Counted from the first letter of the stretch, positions 11,139-23,298 are shown. The stretch is DNA of 64,000 nucleotides from Scalesia atractyloides (GCA_947069175.1 CAMTDV010000013.1:14303001-14367000), one strand, 5' to 3'. Numbers and translations: made by a program. The notes: generated from the letters alone by a model not told the origin.

Positions 11139-11384
11139 GGCTGCACAAGGTGCTTGATTTTTTGGTTTTAAAAACCGAATGGGGATGATTGACTTCGATT
11201 TTTAGAAACCAAATTTCGGGATTGATTTCGGTTTTGGAAACCGAATTGGTTGATTACGCGGTGTAGGACAGCTGTGATTAACAGGGGCAGGGACGAGATT
11301 ACCGGGTTCGTTGATTTGAATTTGAAGGAACTCAGGCGATTCATATATAAGATTAATTTGTTTTGAACTCCTAACCAACTAGTA

Positions 11385-11469
11385 TGTGTGCCTCAGTGGT
11401 GTTTGTGGTGTGTTGAGTGTTTGAAATGGGTGGAGACCCGGGTTCAAAACCCGCGGTCAACACCTTGTG
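11385..11469 (+). other. tRNA-like module 4, antisense (right LTR, copy 1)
   Basis: Counterpart of 5974-6056, but box B is damaged (GGGTTCAAAACCC, G to A in the invariant TTCGA). Confidence 0.6.
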
Positions 11470-12170
11470 TTGTTTATTGTTATAATTTAATCTTTTTATT
11501 TAATAAACTTATCATCTTTGTTTTCATCATTTTATTATTATTATTTCATTTTATTATCCTATATATTTTTTTACTATTACGAATTTTTAAACTTTTAACA
11601 CATTATACATATATTTAAATTTCTAAATGGTGCGGGTTTTAGAAACCGTTTAACTACGGATGTTACATAACCGAACGTTAACCGAACCGAAATGAATTAA
11701 GAAATGCTTTTAAAATATATATATATTTAAAATATACATGTTCAAGGAATCAAACTCTATATACATAAAAAAAACATATACGAAAGCTTTTTATGTTATA
11801 TATTTAGTTTTAAAATGTTAAAAAAATAATTATTGTATATAATTTAACTCATTTTATGCATGTGTATGTTATTTTTTTTTCTTTTTTTTTATTTATAAAA
11901 AGGATTGTAACTGAGACAATAATTGTCTAATATGTTCATTTAGTTTAAATTTCAGTTCAAACTTAGATCGGTCAATTAACCGAAACCGAACCATAAACAA
12001 GTTTCATAACCGTAACCAAAGTTTGGTTATGGTTATGGTTAAGGAAATTCCATAACCGAAGCTAGTGGTTATGGATGAAGGTAATAACCGAACCGCCATT
12101 TGCACACCCTAACGTTAGCAACTAGTATTACTGCATCAGCAAGAAGTATAATGTAGCATAAACAACCTAC

Positions 12171-12254
12171 TTCAAGAATTCCTCTTACGCCAGCTTCCTC
12201 TAAAGCTTCACGGCATGCAGCTTCTTCAAAAGTCTCATCACTCTCCCATCCACC
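12171..12254 (-). CDS. Nudix hydrolase exon 3 (Nudix box)
   Basis: 28 codons starting GGWESDETFEEAACREALEE and ending VRGILE. All Nudix-box positions are present, including the REUxEE metal-binding glutamates. The donor GTAGGT follows and opens the 8.45-kb intron 3. Confidence 0.9.
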
Positions 12255-12273
12255 CTGAGAAAAATATTTTTAC
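12255..12273 (-). other. 19-nt relic of intron 2
   Basis: Between ...FPK and GGWESDE lie only 19 nt, which begin GTAAAA and end TTTTTCTCAG. This is a donor and an acceptor with the middle gone. It is far below the length plant spliceosomes normally remove, and 19 nt is not a multiple of three. Confidence 0.8.
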
Positions 12274-12372
12274 CTTTGGGAATACCATGTCATCACGGTT
12301 TGGTGAAGATACCATAAGTACTTCTATTCTGTTCTGATCTTTCGTCTTGTCCAGTCTGTGTACGGAATACAC
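12274..12372 (-). pseudogene. Nudix hydrolase exon 2, frameshifted
   Basis: After acceptor CAACAG the exon completes the Gly codon and reads CIPY. An extra AC (TACACAGA where TACAGA is expected) then shifts the frame. The shifted frame continues with family-typical IEVLMVSSPNRDDMVFPK, while the original frame meets TAG within about 12 codons. The donor GTAAAA follows directly. Confidence 0.8.
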
Positions 12373-14078
12373 CTGTTGTATGGATGTCACGTTAAATACA
12401 GAACCTGATCCATTATAGAATTTGACGGTGGAAAAACCACTTATTTATAAGATTTCCGTAATTTCATATACAAAGATAAATCTGACTAAAATTAATGATC
12501 CAAATATCTTGCATAATGCAGTTTAGTGAACCAAGTTCATGTTGAGTTAAAAAGTAATAACTAACAATTTCGCAATTTAGTTTAGAAATTGTAAATTCAA
12601 CATGAATTCTTAAACAGAAAAGGGGAAGAACTTTTTAATGAACCTGGTATAAAGTTAACAGATTCATACACAAACTATAATAACATATGCGGACAGTGCA
12701 ACATTTCAAAGTTAGAGCTATTTAAGATTTCTGGCTTGCTTGTCTATGGGCTGTTTGACAACTTCTGAAAGGTTAAGTGTTGAACCAGTTGGAGGTCTGA
12801 ATTATTAAGTGCTGAACCAGTAAGAGGTCTGAACGATTAAGAGCCAACATAATGCTTCACCGTTCAGAGGCAAATGTCTGACCAATTCAGATTAGAGGTC
12901 TTAACAATTCAGACTCAATATAATGCTTAACCATTTAGAGGCAAATGTCTAAATCATTCAAACATCTGCTCGCAAAACAAACAGTCTGAACCAATAAGAG
13001 GTCATTAATAGCCCCATTAAGAACTAAACAAACAGTCCCTAAGTTAACAATTTCTAAATTATAAAAATAAAAAATAAATAAACCACATTTTCTGTCCTAT
13101 TCAAGAGCAAAAACTTCCTTATGTTGTAGTTATCCATGTAAATCAATAACTAATTATTGTTAGTAGAAACACCTAAACTTTCTTGTTTGCTTGTCAAATT
13201 TAACAATTTCTGAATTATAATACTTCCCATGTTTTGTCCCCTTGTAAAGGAAAACTGTTTTTTACTACAGTAATCCACCTACATCAACAATTATCTTATC
13301 AAAGTAGGCCCTTGTGGTGGAATGTTGGAAGCAAGTTGGTCATGAGTCATGACACATGATCTCCTTGTAGAAATCCTAGCGAGCACGCACTTGTAGAAAA
13401 TTAGTGTATGTTTGGCATTGCGTTTCGAAATTGACTGTATTTGATTACTTACAAGTCAAACAGCCTGGGTCAAACAAAGCTCATTCTGAATATAAACCTG
13501 ATACTTACCATCGAATTAATCTGATTCTGATTAACCAATATCACATAATCACTTTTAAAACTCAATGCTAAACATCCCCAAGAAAATATAAAAGTAGTAC
13601 CGGACTACCAGTACGACAAATACAATCCAAAATAAATAAAAGCTTAACATAATTTTTAAAAACAACAAATGTGATTAGAGCTATCAATGATTGTGGGCAT
13701 GATACATAAATGCAACGTGTTCAACCTCATACCTCAAATATTAACACTAATCATTTTGAAACTTGGATTGGACCAGCAGGCCGTACTAGGAACCGGCCAT
13801 TAACTGGTCCGGGTTAGGGTGTTAGAACCAGTTTGATGCAAACTGGCGGTCAGACAGGAAGGTTGAATCGGAAATTGATTAAATTCTTCTAATTTTACCC
13901 TATTTATGGTGTCATCCGGTTCTTACATTACAGGATAGGTCTGACCGGCCAGACCAGCAAAACTGTAAGAAGACCAGTTCAACGTTCGGTCCGGTTTGAA
14001 AATATTGCAAATCAGTAATGTAAAAGATATGATAATGTTGAAACGAACAACTTTAACACAATTAAGGCGTAGAAATAC
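12373..14078 (-). other. Nudix intron 1, with a MITE
   Basis: 1.7 kb without coding signals. It runs from donor GTATTT (14078) to acceptor CAACAG (12373) and contains the MITE at 12748-13039. The tract at 13790-14000 repeats CCGG/GGTCCGG words. Confidence 0.75.
12748..13039. mobile_element. MITE in Nudix intron 1
   Basis: Left end GGGCTGTTTGACAACTTCTG and the reverse complement of the right end (GGGACTGTTTGTTTAGTTCT) form an imperfect inverted repeat. The body repeats the words AGAGGTCTGAA and CAGAGGCAAATGTCT typical of an abundant plant MITE type. The target duplication is not clear. Confidence 0.55.
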
Positions 14079-14149
14079 CCTGACACAAGGCGGAGATTAT
14101 TGTCGTAACGCTGAAGATGACGACCGGTTCTTGCTACGATTGACGTCAT
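14079..14149 (-). CDS. Nudix hydrolase exon 1
   Basis: Starts at ATG 14149-14147 and encodes MTSIVARTGRHLQRY then NNLRLVSG, the typical N-terminus of this family. It ends in phase 2 at a GG before the donor GTATTT. Intron 1 is 12373-14078. Confidence 0.85.
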
Positions 14150-14487
14150 GATAACCGAAGAATCCTTGTTGAACAAAGCTTTCAACTAACAACATTGTAA
14201 TAAACATATCAACTAATAACATTTTGTAATTTGTAAGAGACATAAAACAGATACATAAAGCATAGAACGGGATACGTACCAACGACGTATGGTGAGGATA
14301 CAAAATCAAATAGGCACATTCATGGTGATCAGGTTCATGAATGGGCAAATGGATGATAGAAAAAGTGGTGAATATGAATTAAACAGAGAGGGTTTTCAGG
14401 GGAACCGTTAAATTGTTTTGGTGTAATATGAATTAGTGAACTCCCACCATTGTGATGAGACAATTTTGATTGATGTTGATGGTTGTA

Positions 14488-14489
<2 letters not shown>

Positions 14490-14529
<40 letters not shown>
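14490..14529. repeat. TA microsatellite
   Basis: About 20 TA units upstream of the Nudix start codon. Confidence 0.95.
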
Positions 14530-14531
<2 letters not shown>

Positions 14532-15413
14532 GATGCGTTTACTAAAATGTGATAAAGATAAAACCAAAGGGTGGATGTGTCATATGTTTATTATGTATGT
14601 GTACACTTGTAAGATAAAACCAAAGGGAGGATGTGTCACATAATCATATCATATATTAATTAGAAAGAGTTTTTTTCATGAAACGTTTTTCTTTAATGAA
14701 GGAACGCTTTTGTTTGTGTTTGTCTGCTTCGTTTACATCCCTAGTTGTTTGTTAAATTTTTATCTTAATGCTACGTAACGTAAAGCCTTTAGCTAAATCA
14801 CATTTTCATATGTGTGTAATGATTTTAAATAAGTTTCAATAATTAATTCATTTTATAATTAAAAGAGAAAAAAAGGAAAATATGTGATTAATTAGAAAAA
14901 AAAACACGGACACTCACCATCTTTATTGGGCTAACAAGGAGCCCTTTGACTCGCCCTTTTAATCTTCGAGTAACGGTGTTCGGAGCATTAAAAAGATGAT
15001 ATGGCAGCCATTTAACGTTCCACTACACTAATTCCTAGTGAGAAATAATCATTTGTATAATATGTTTACATAGCTTACGGTATCAAAAACGAGCATTGAC
15101 GCTGAACTGATGTTATTTGACCGGTATAGGTATGATTACTAACACTCATCATGGCTTACGATACTAAAAAATACTTTATTGCAAATACAACTAGTTTTCA
15201 ACGAACACGTTTAGAAAACCAAAATAAACGAATAAATAGTGAGTTAACGAACAAAAAAAATCAACTATATTTGACTCGTTTGAATAAAACTTTTATCGAA
15301 TTATAGATTAAAAATAAGTACGTCACAACGTTATTTTAGAAATTTTATAAAACGTTATATTATATTACTAATATAGCGAAAAGGGAAAGAACGTCACTTA
15401 ATATATATAAAAA
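14530..15413. other. Intergenic, no feature seen
   Basis: AT-rich sequence upstream of the Nudix gene; nothing with coding or structural signals. The Nudix promoter is expected just right of 14149, but no TATA box can be picked reliably near the TA repeat. Confidence 0.4.
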
Positions 15414-15681
15414 TAGTTTGAAATGACCCAAGTTCGATTCTTGCTCTCCTTATTAGTTTCTGCGACACCTGGTATGATGGGAGACTGACCGGAGATCACT
15501 AGTTCGATCCTTGAATTGAGCGGGTTTTACCTCATTGCATTGTCGTTCCTTCGGGCGAGTGTTCACGGGCTTCGGACCTAGTGAGGGTTTTCCCCGGTTC
15601 GGAGGCGAGTGGATCCCGATGTGGTGAATTTCGTCAGTAGCCATTGAGGATTCGTTGGCCGTTCATAAAAATATATAAAAA
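15414..15681 (+). mobile_element. SINE-like element, probably 5'-truncated or dimeric
   Basis: Two box-B-like words occur 80 bp apart (AAGTTCGATTCTTG near 15430, TAGTTCGATCCTTG near 15511). They are followed by a more GC-rich body and an A-rich end (ATATATAAAAAAAAAA). A possible duplication ATATATAAAAA (15403-15413, 15671-15681) is low complexity. No box A is clear. Confidence 0.45.
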
Positions 15682-18544
15682 AAAAACTAAACTGCGAGGT
15701 AGATTATATTCACAACTCAATTTTAAGTAAAATTTATACTTAAAATAGTAAAAAATAAATATGTTGCAACGGCATATAAAAATTTTATCAATACATTGTA
15801 TGTTAAAAATTATAAACGAATAATAAAATATATTGAGAAGTAATTATGATACTAAAATAGTATAATAGTATAATAATATAACAATTAAATAGTATAAAAA
15901 ACCCTCCCTTGAAACAGTTGTGTGTATACACACAATATCATAGATCTGTTCACACCTCATTAATGTGAATATGGTATTGAGGTGGTGTTTAATCACACAC
16001 CATGCTTTGTGACTTGGTAAGGTTTAAAAGATGGCCTACTCAATAATATTAGAAATCATTACCTTGTAATGTACAAAGAAAGTGTCATATATGTATATTA
16101 CATTATCAATATACTTTTCGCTTTGTTCTTAGACTTCGTTCATAATTCTAACTATTATTGGTTTGACTAATACTTCGAAAGGTTATTAACCACAACTGAA
16201 GACCAGCAAGAGGTGTGTGGATGGGGGGGGGGGTGTTATTGGTCCGACCAAAAAAACTCCTATTTACCTTTATGTTAAATTACTAACTTACCCAAATCTA
16301 TAAAAGGTCGATTATTATTTTGCTTAAGTAAGTTAGTTCGATCATTTTACTACACTAGTATTGTTTTGTTTATTTTATAACAATTATTGTTGTATTTTGG
16401 TTTTTGATGTATAATTAATAAGTTTCTATTATATGGAGGGAGGTCAATTTTTTTGTCTCGCACGAGACCCAAAAGCTTTTTTTATCATTTTTGAGGACCG
16501 CCTTCAACGAACTCCCATGTTATATCAAAAGAATCATGCATAAGAAATAAAAAAGAAAAAAAAAACCGGATTCCCATCATAAAATAGTGTATATTAAACA
16601 CCAAGCCTCATTCATTACACACGTTCACATTCATGTACCAGAAACCCTACAAATGCACTTGTCTTCTTCCATGTTTGTTGTTAGCATAGAGATTCAAAGA
16701 ATCTTTATCTACATGACTAAACTCATTATGAATTGATATTTCTTAAAATCAAATATGTAACACATTCACATGTTAATTAAGCTTTAGTTTATAAACATTT
16801 ATTAGTTTTCACATTGTTTAACATATTCCCACTTATCATTTTGATAAACACCATTTTAGATATATGCCAATCACCAAAGATGTTATTGAACTCGACTTGC
16901 CGAATATCACATCCTTACAAAAAAGCAATAGATAAAACCAACTTAGTAGTTTACAATATGTGTTTTAATTGAACAATGCGGTAGATCATGAGATTAATAT
17001 TTGTGTATACATCTTTCTAACAACCTAAACATATAACATAACAAATACATATAAAACAAAGCGAACACCAAAAGCGAGGAGCCGAAGGCTGTAATATGAA
17101 GGCCAAAAGCTCCAAGATGAAGTCGAAAGGGTGTTGCAAGAAAGACAAATTGACATTACATTACATGTAAAGGGTAAAGTTATTTTACAAATGGTCTTGA
17201 CATCTAAATTACCTTTTAACGTGAGAAGTGAAGGAGAAATTTTTTCCCCATCTTATTAAGCACATATTTTAGTATCAGAATCAAAGTCGTGATTTTACAC
17301 TAGTAGAGTAATTATAATTACTGTACTACTATAAAATCATGATTTCTTTTTACATTTTGCTTTAAACATCATCTTAACGAATAGGGAAAAAACATTCCTT
17401 CACCTCTTACATTAAAAAGCATTTTGTATATTAAGACATATTTTAAGATCTTTACACAATATGTAAAACTATTTTACAATAATTTTTTTTATATTTCACT
17501 AATTACAAACGAAATCGGCTAATGAAATACAATAATTTTAAGTGTATTTATTTAATATATACAGAGATAACGCTATCTATTAAATCAATTGATTTAACTT
17601 GTATTTTACCATTACTATTTGGTAATTGTTAAATATTTTTTTCATTATTAATTTGAACTTTCTCTTAGTTTGTCTATATGTACACAAGTTAATAAATTAA
17701 ATAATTTTTCATTATTAATTTAAACTTTCTCTTAGTTTGTCCATATGTACATAAGTTAACAAATTAATATGATAAAAAAAGCATAAGATTTTTTTTATAA
17801 ATCATGACTAATATTTATTTCTAGACTCTATTCTTGCTTTCTGATGGTATTTTATCTTTGTCTTTTATTAGAAAAACAATAAAATTCGTATCAATTTGAC
17901 CATAACAACGTCGATATCCACCCATCACATTCACATACCGATTTCATGAGGTATTAAACTTTTTTTAATTACTTCAATGTCACTAAATGTCATGATGATT
18001 CACCGTTGGGGAAAGAAACCTTGTAGACGGGGACAAAATTCAGGTCACAAACATTATCACCCTATTTTATATACAAGTTAACAAATGGTGGGCCCAAAAC
18101 AACAAAAATATTTCATAAAGTAGCTTAATTTTCTTTAATTTCACGCATAATTACTTAATTAAATATCTTTTATTTCGTCTTTTGTCGGCAATCAAGTTGG
18201 TGCTTGTGTTACCATATTTTTGTTTGTTAGTGACTCACAAATTACGTCTAGGTTCCTAGTCTAGGCTCACTTCTCTATAATAAAAATGGGTCTAAGCCCA
18301 TTTAGACTTTTCCTTATAAAAACAACCAGTCAAAGCTGATGATGAGGTATCTTCTAGGTTGAGCCCTAAATCACCAGATTCGATGTTTGGGCCCAAGCCC
18401 GAGTTGCTCCCCAAAGTGCATACTCATAGGCTTGTACTGGACCAATGACCTCACATGTTTGGTAGGTCCCTGGTAGGTCTAATTCTGATAAGTTCATTTT
18501 TAGACCAACTTATTAGGGTTAAGGTCCAAAGATCTAATTATTAC
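15682..18544. other. AT-rich intergenic DNA
   Basis: About 2.9 kb with no supported gene. A G8 run lies near 16225 and a duplicated TTAATTTGAACTTTCTCTTA-like segment at about 17645-17755. Frames are all short. Confidence 0.5.
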
Positions 18545-18877
18545 TTCCCTTAATAGGGGTGTTCAAAAAAATCCGGATCTGAAATATCTGAAAATGCATA
18601 TCCGAAAATTCGGATACCCAAAAAGCACATAATCCGAATATTCGGATTTGGATGTGAATTTCAAAATTTTGGATAATCCGATTATCCGATATCCGAAAAC
18701 TAAATTTTTCTTTAAATATATATAGTATATAAGCACTATAGTAGTTTGAAATATAATTAAAAAATGTAAATATAAATTTCGGATGTGGATTAATGTACAC
18801 TCTCGTAAAAATCGTGTCCAATAGTATAGGACACGTGCCATTACTTTTATAATAAGTCCATTATGGACTAATAATGA

Positions 18878-19112
18878 CTAAAGGTGTTAACACGCTTAAA
18901 TGAAGCATCTGAGTGACCTTCTGATGTCAACATGCATAAACCGAGCCTCTGAGTGACCATTAGTGTCAACATGCTTAAGCTTAGGCTCTGTGTGACCATT
19001 AGTGTCAACAGCTTAAATTTGGCCTCTGAGTGACCATTTGTGTCAACATGCCCAGCCTCTGAGTGACATCGGAGTCAACATGCTTATACTGAGCCTTTGA
19101 GTGATCCTTTAC
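18878..19112 (+). repeat. Subrepeats in LTR U3 (CTCTGAGTGACC type)
   Basis: About six degenerate units of some 35-40 bp with the words GTCAACATGCTTA and GCCTCTGAGTGACC. Counterparts lie on the minus strand in the other LTR copies (about 26340-26640 and 34150-34510). Confidence 0.8.
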
Positions 19113-19596
19113 GAAGTCCTAACTCTCATACGTGCCATTTGTTGGACGAGAGGGATTAAATCCGTAATTATATAAAAGTTGGATAATGGAGGGGTTAAAA
19201 GTGCCAACATGTAATTTATACCTCTGAGTGACCTTTTAACGAACCGAGAGCTCGATGATGTCTGGGCATACTCCCGGGTACGCCAAATATTGGTTACGGA
19301 GGGCTAAATATGCTAAAAAGGTGTTTTATGAGGTTTTAAAGTTGAGGGGCTAAATGTGACAAACTTTGAAACTAACTATGGGGCGCTCGCGGGGCGCGAA
19401 AGACCCTGGACAAGTCTCTCGCGGCTCTCCAGAGATATGTATCTGCAGAAAAATTGCTTGGCCTCCACACATGTTGCCAAAAAACCATATGAATCGAAAC
19501 TAGGGACTTCCAAACAGCTATGCCACGTTTTAGGACACCTGTAAGCTCCCTCTAACACCCTTAACACCTGGCATCACCTCCTTCAAGCTCTCCAAC

Positions 19597-19604
19597 TATA
19601 AATA
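19597..19604 (+). promoter_or_regulatory. TATA box of solo LTR
   Basis: TATAAATA in AACTATAAATAGGTG, conserved in the two other LTR copies. Confidence 0.75.
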
Positions 19605-22600
19605 GGTGTCAAGGTTCACCATTTGAACTTGCACCTCTCTCATTCTCAATCTATCTCCCTCATCTGGAAGTTCCTAACTGAAAGGAGCATCCAACTTAGT
19701 TTCTATTTCATCCTAGGAATCACTTTTAAGTGTTCCTTTTTGTCAAGCCATTGTTTGTAATGAACATGGCTATGTGATCGTAATAAGATAGGTGTTAATC
19801 CCTATAAAGGGTACCTCCTGAAGATCACGTTTGCTAGACCAATTGATGGGTCAAAGTTTTAATATTAAAAAGTAACATGCCATTTTGGGAACATTATAAC
19901 CTGAGCTTATATATGTTATGAAAATGTTTTGAACTTAAACAAGTTGGTAATAATTATTAGAACATGTTCGGCTCGTCAATTTCAGTTCTAGGGTCGGTTC
20001 GCAACCGAAAGTCGCAAAGTTTGACTTCTGCTTAGACTTTGATTTTGCCCCGATTTAGATTATTTAGCTACTGATCTAAGGTTACATTATGATCGTAATA
20101 TAATGTAGCATAACCCTCTGAGGTTATATTACAAGATCATAAATCGAGATGCACAAATTCCATAATTACGCCCTTTTGACCAAAAATGCCATTTTTATAT
20201 AAAATAAGGTTTAATTGACATTAAACTTGAAAATGAATTACCTACTGATGTAATATCAAAAGTAGGATTAGTTGGGATGTCAAATCTGATTATAAACTTT
20301 TTATGGACAAGTCCTTGTATTATGTCGATAAATGACGATGACGCCCTTGTGGCGTATAAATGGTTTTAACCATATTTTGTATTACGTCATAAAGGTCAAA
20401 TCTGAGGTTATATTACATGATCATAATCAGAACCTAAGTTTTTGCGCAAGTTCCGTAACTATGCAATTTTGACTAAAATACCCTTTTTGCATAAATGAGG
20501 TTTTATTTACGATAAACTTAAAAATGAGTTTCCTGCTAATGTAATATTATAAGTAGGATTATTTGGGATGTTAAATCAGATTATAAACTGAGTTTATGAA
20601 CAAGTCCTTGTATTATGTCGAAGTGACGATAAAGCCCTTGTGGCTCATAAAATGGTTTTAATCATACCTTTCAAAGTAAATCTTTTACCTACTGATATGT
20701 TATATTAAATAACATATCTAAAACATATAAACCAAAATTTAAACATCAGTTTTCGTTAAACATCGCACAATTCGTCATCTTACGACATATGCGCATGTTT
20801 ACCAACCAAGACTTATAACCTACCGATTTTAAAACCCATTTTAAATATTTTTACAAGTAGGTATATGATATAAACTCAGAATCCCAAATAATATATAAAA
20901 CTATGTGTAAAATGACCAAAATGCCCTTTCGGTGCATAGTTTGGTCATAAATGATAAATTACACATATTGTCATGTTCCTACTATATCATATCATAAAAT
21001 AAATATTTTTCCAGAATACTTATCAGTATAACATTAAAATATATTCAAGTTCCTTTTATACGGTATATAATTACCGAAACGCCCTTATGAGGCATAGTTT
21101 CATTTTAAAACCTTAACGGGCATGTAAGTTGATATCTTAATGATATTAAAACTTATTTAAAGTATAATGGCATATAGAACTTGTCCATGACTTATCCGGT
21201 TACCCGATATCGCTGATATGCGTACGGTTAAATATATGTAACTAGTTTACAGAAATTAACCGAAATGGGTTTAACCTTATCATTTAAGTTTCAAAATCTA
21301 GAATGTCTATGGTTTACCTATATTATACAAGTCAAAGTACTTGTTGGGTTTAAACTACATTCGATCCGATCATCTCTTAATCTAGCGCATTATACCGTTT
21401 TGATCTTGTACGCTAGTCGGTCTAAGTCTATGACTTAAATAAGATCGTTAGCATTTTAATTGGTTAGCTTATGTCATAATCCAGACTAGAGCCTTCCGAT
21501 AAATGTTATCTGCACTTAGTTCATTTATGTACGGCTGAGATATTAAATCTTGCATTTAAGCCAAGACAAACTCAGGTAAATACTCTCGACTTATTTCCCC
21601 TATACGGGCTTGGGTTACGGTAAACTATTACCGCTTGGTCAGAAATGGGATCAATCGAATGCCGGATTGGGACTAGTAAATACGCATAATCCATTTCAAT
21701 CAGTTTTATTTGATAACGTAAACATCGAGGGTTAACTAGCATGTCCGTGATATCCTCGGCTCATTACATTAGATAATGGCCACGACCTAAGCGCGGGGTG
21801 TAGGCATACACCTGACAGACGTTCATGCTAAAAACTTTACCCACAAGGTTGGGGATAACTCCTTCGTGAGTTCTTAAGTGGTGAGTACGTTAATCATGTC
21901 TCGGTCTCCATACTGGGCCCCGTATGTATGGACAAATATGTGAATCTGTTAACAAGGTTACAAGACTGACTTTCCCAAGTTATAAAGATTTTGTGCCTGT
22001 GCAGTTAAAATTCATTTGAAAAAAAAATGTTTTCAAAATGAGTCAGTTGAGTGTATTTACCAGCGAAAGCTGACATATTTTCAAAAGACTAAGCTTGCAG
22101 GTACAATACGAAAATAGGCTGGAAGCTGCTCGGTAGTGATATAAGAGGATCTTGCAAATCCTTAGATCTGCCCAAAGTCTGTTATACACTTTTGTACATT
22201 TTAGGATCTGCCTGTGGATCTTCTATTACGAGCCGTCTGTATATTATTTTTGTACTTTGGACATTTTGTTTTTAATAGTAATTTAAACTCCAAGACTTCC
22301 GTTGTACTGTGTTTAATTGACTATGATGATATCAACTTAAGTCACGATATTCCGCACCCAGGCCCACCGGGTTTGGATTGGCCGTGGAAAGCCGGGGTGT
22401 GACAATTAATGAATGTTTTTTGTTTTCATTATTGGAAATTTGAAAATCAAATATAGGATTAATTTTAATCTATGGATGCTAGGGATTTTTTTTTATAAAT
22501 TCGGATATCCATTTGGATATCTGAATCTGTATCCGAAATTTCGGATATGGATTCGGATATTAATACTCATTTTCTGAAATTTTTGGATATTCGAAAACCG

Positions 22601-22633
22601 GATAATCCGATCTTGAAAACCCATATTCCCTGC

Positions 22634-22964
22634 CTCTCAACTCCCTTTCATCCATCTATCTACTACAACATGTATTTATGTTCATATCCATGTATATAGT
22701 TTATCATTGTTGATATGGTACTAACTTGAGCGTCGGAGTGCCCTTAAGGTGATCCCCCAGGCCCTCTAATGACACTTTCACGTGGTTGCAGCTCGAGACT
22801 CGTTATCCCGCAAGAGGAGCTGTTATAACAATGGCAAAATGAGGAATTGAATCGGACCCGCTGAGTTCAAGGTCGGTGATGCCAGCCGTGTTGATTTTGG
22901 ACTCGACAATTAGGGTGTTCAGGATGTGGTTAGACCAGTTTTATAAAATGGTTTGAATGGCTAA
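22634..22964. other. Short spacer with retroelement-like word
   Basis: Contains ACTTGAGCGTCGGAGTG (22723 onward), a word I associate with leader regions of plant Ty3/gypsy elements, but nothing else that could be annotated. Confidence 0.3.
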
Positions 22965-23298
22965 TAGGGTTGTAAACGAACCAAACATTCAGCAAACAGT
23001 TCATGAACCGTTCTGGCAGGAAGTTCGTTTATGTTCGTTCATTTAATACATGAACAAGAAATTTTGTTCAATAAGTTAAAAAAACGAACATAAACAGAGG
23101 GAGCGTTCGTTCGTTTATGTTAGTGAACTTTCGAAATGTGTTCATTTATGTTCACTTGTGTTCATTCATTTAAATGTTTTTATGTTATTTTTTTTAAGTT
23201 TATCGTTGTAGGTTTTAAAATTTTTAAACCAAACTATACTATTACGTCTCGGTAAATATCCCTTATTGACCATTTCAATTTGTTTGTGTTAGTTAAAG
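22965..23298. mobile_element. hAT-like MITE fragment cut by an LTR
   Basis: Starts TAGGGTTGTAAACGAACC, a common end of plant hAT-like MITEs, and continues with GTTCGTTTATGTTCGTTC tracts. It stops exactly at the LTR border at 23299 and its other end is not seen anywhere in the window. Confidence 0.6.

Larger units (their letters stand above)
3950..11667 (-). mobile_element. Gag-only LTR retrotransposon, copy 1
   Basis: Two LTRs (3950-6259, 9300-11667) enclose a 3.04-kb internal region that has a primer-binding site next to the right LTR, a gag pseudogene and a polypurine tract next to the left LTR, so the element reads on the minus strand. The 5-bp duplication TAACC (3945-3949, 11668-11672) is perfect. 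There are no protease, reverse transcriptase or integrase segments and too little space for them. This fits the TR-GAG kind of non-autonomous plant Ty3/gypsy derivative, which needs enzymes from a full element. The two LTRs differ by substitutions, an AT expansion and a 39-bp duplication, so the insertion is not very recent. Confidence 0.9.
9300..11667 (-). repeat. 5' LTR of gag-only element copy 1
   Basis: 2368 bp. Relative to the other LTR it has a longer AT tract (10815-10849) and a tandem 39-bp duplication around 10580-10655 (GTGTCTAACCCAACATAACT unit). Confidence 0.9.
3840..12111. mobile_element. hAT-type MITE in Nudix intron 3, split by a retrotransposon
   Basis: Ends TAAGGGTGAGCAAACC (left) and CCATTTGCACACCCTA (right) form an imperfect terminal inverted repeat. 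They are flanked by a perfect 8-bp duplication ACGTTAGC (3832-3839 and 12112-12119), the size made by hAT transposases. Without the nested retroelement the MITE is about 550 bp, rich in AACCGAACCG and TGGTTATGG tracts, and codes for nothing. Confidence 0.85.
3100..14149 (-). pseudogene. Nudix hydrolase gene, five exons, apparently disrupted
   Basis: Five exons on the minus strand assemble into a plant Nudix hydrolase of the small cytosolic/mitochondrial group (Arabidopsis NUDT4/12/13/16/17/18/21-like). Exon 1 gives MTSIVARTGRHLQRY, exon 3 carries the full Nudix box G-x5-E-x7-REUxEExGU, exon 4 gives LGVWEFRSKS and CKGYMFALQVTEELEAWP, exon 5 gives CRYEWMRNALKEF. Enzymes of this family hydrolyse nucleoside-diphosphate or inositol-diphosphate compounds; the substrate cannot be read from sequence. 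Intron 3 is 8.45 kb because of nested transposons. Two lesions argue against function: an extra AC in exon 2 shifts the frame right after GCIPY and runs into a stop, and intron 2 is only 19 nt. An assembly error at either site would restore a plausible gene, so the pseudogene call is provisional. Confidence 0.85.
18794..22404 (+). mobile_element. Solo LTR of the Tekay-type family
   Basis: 3611 bp from TGTACACTCTCG to GGGGTGTGACA with a perfect 5-bp duplication ATTAA (18789-18793, 22405-22409). It is homologous, in the opposite orientation, to the LTRs at 23299-26720 and 32385-34593. It has no internal region, so it arose by LTR-LTR recombination after insertion. Confidence 0.9.
18553..22625. 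mobile_element. hAT-like MITE split by a solo LTR
   Basis: Left end ATAGGGGTGTTCAA and the reverse complement of the right end TATGGGTTTTCAA form an imperfect inverted repeat. Flanks TTCCCTTA (18545-18552) and TTCCCTGC (22626-22633) agree at six of eight positions. The body, about 460 bp without the LTR, consists of repeated ATCCGGAT, CGGATAT and TTCGGATA words. Confidence 0.6.

Noticed and set aside
19356..19567. Opposing frames of about 62 codons
   Set aside because: They lie over the CpG-rich U3 segment of the solo LTR; no protein similarity.
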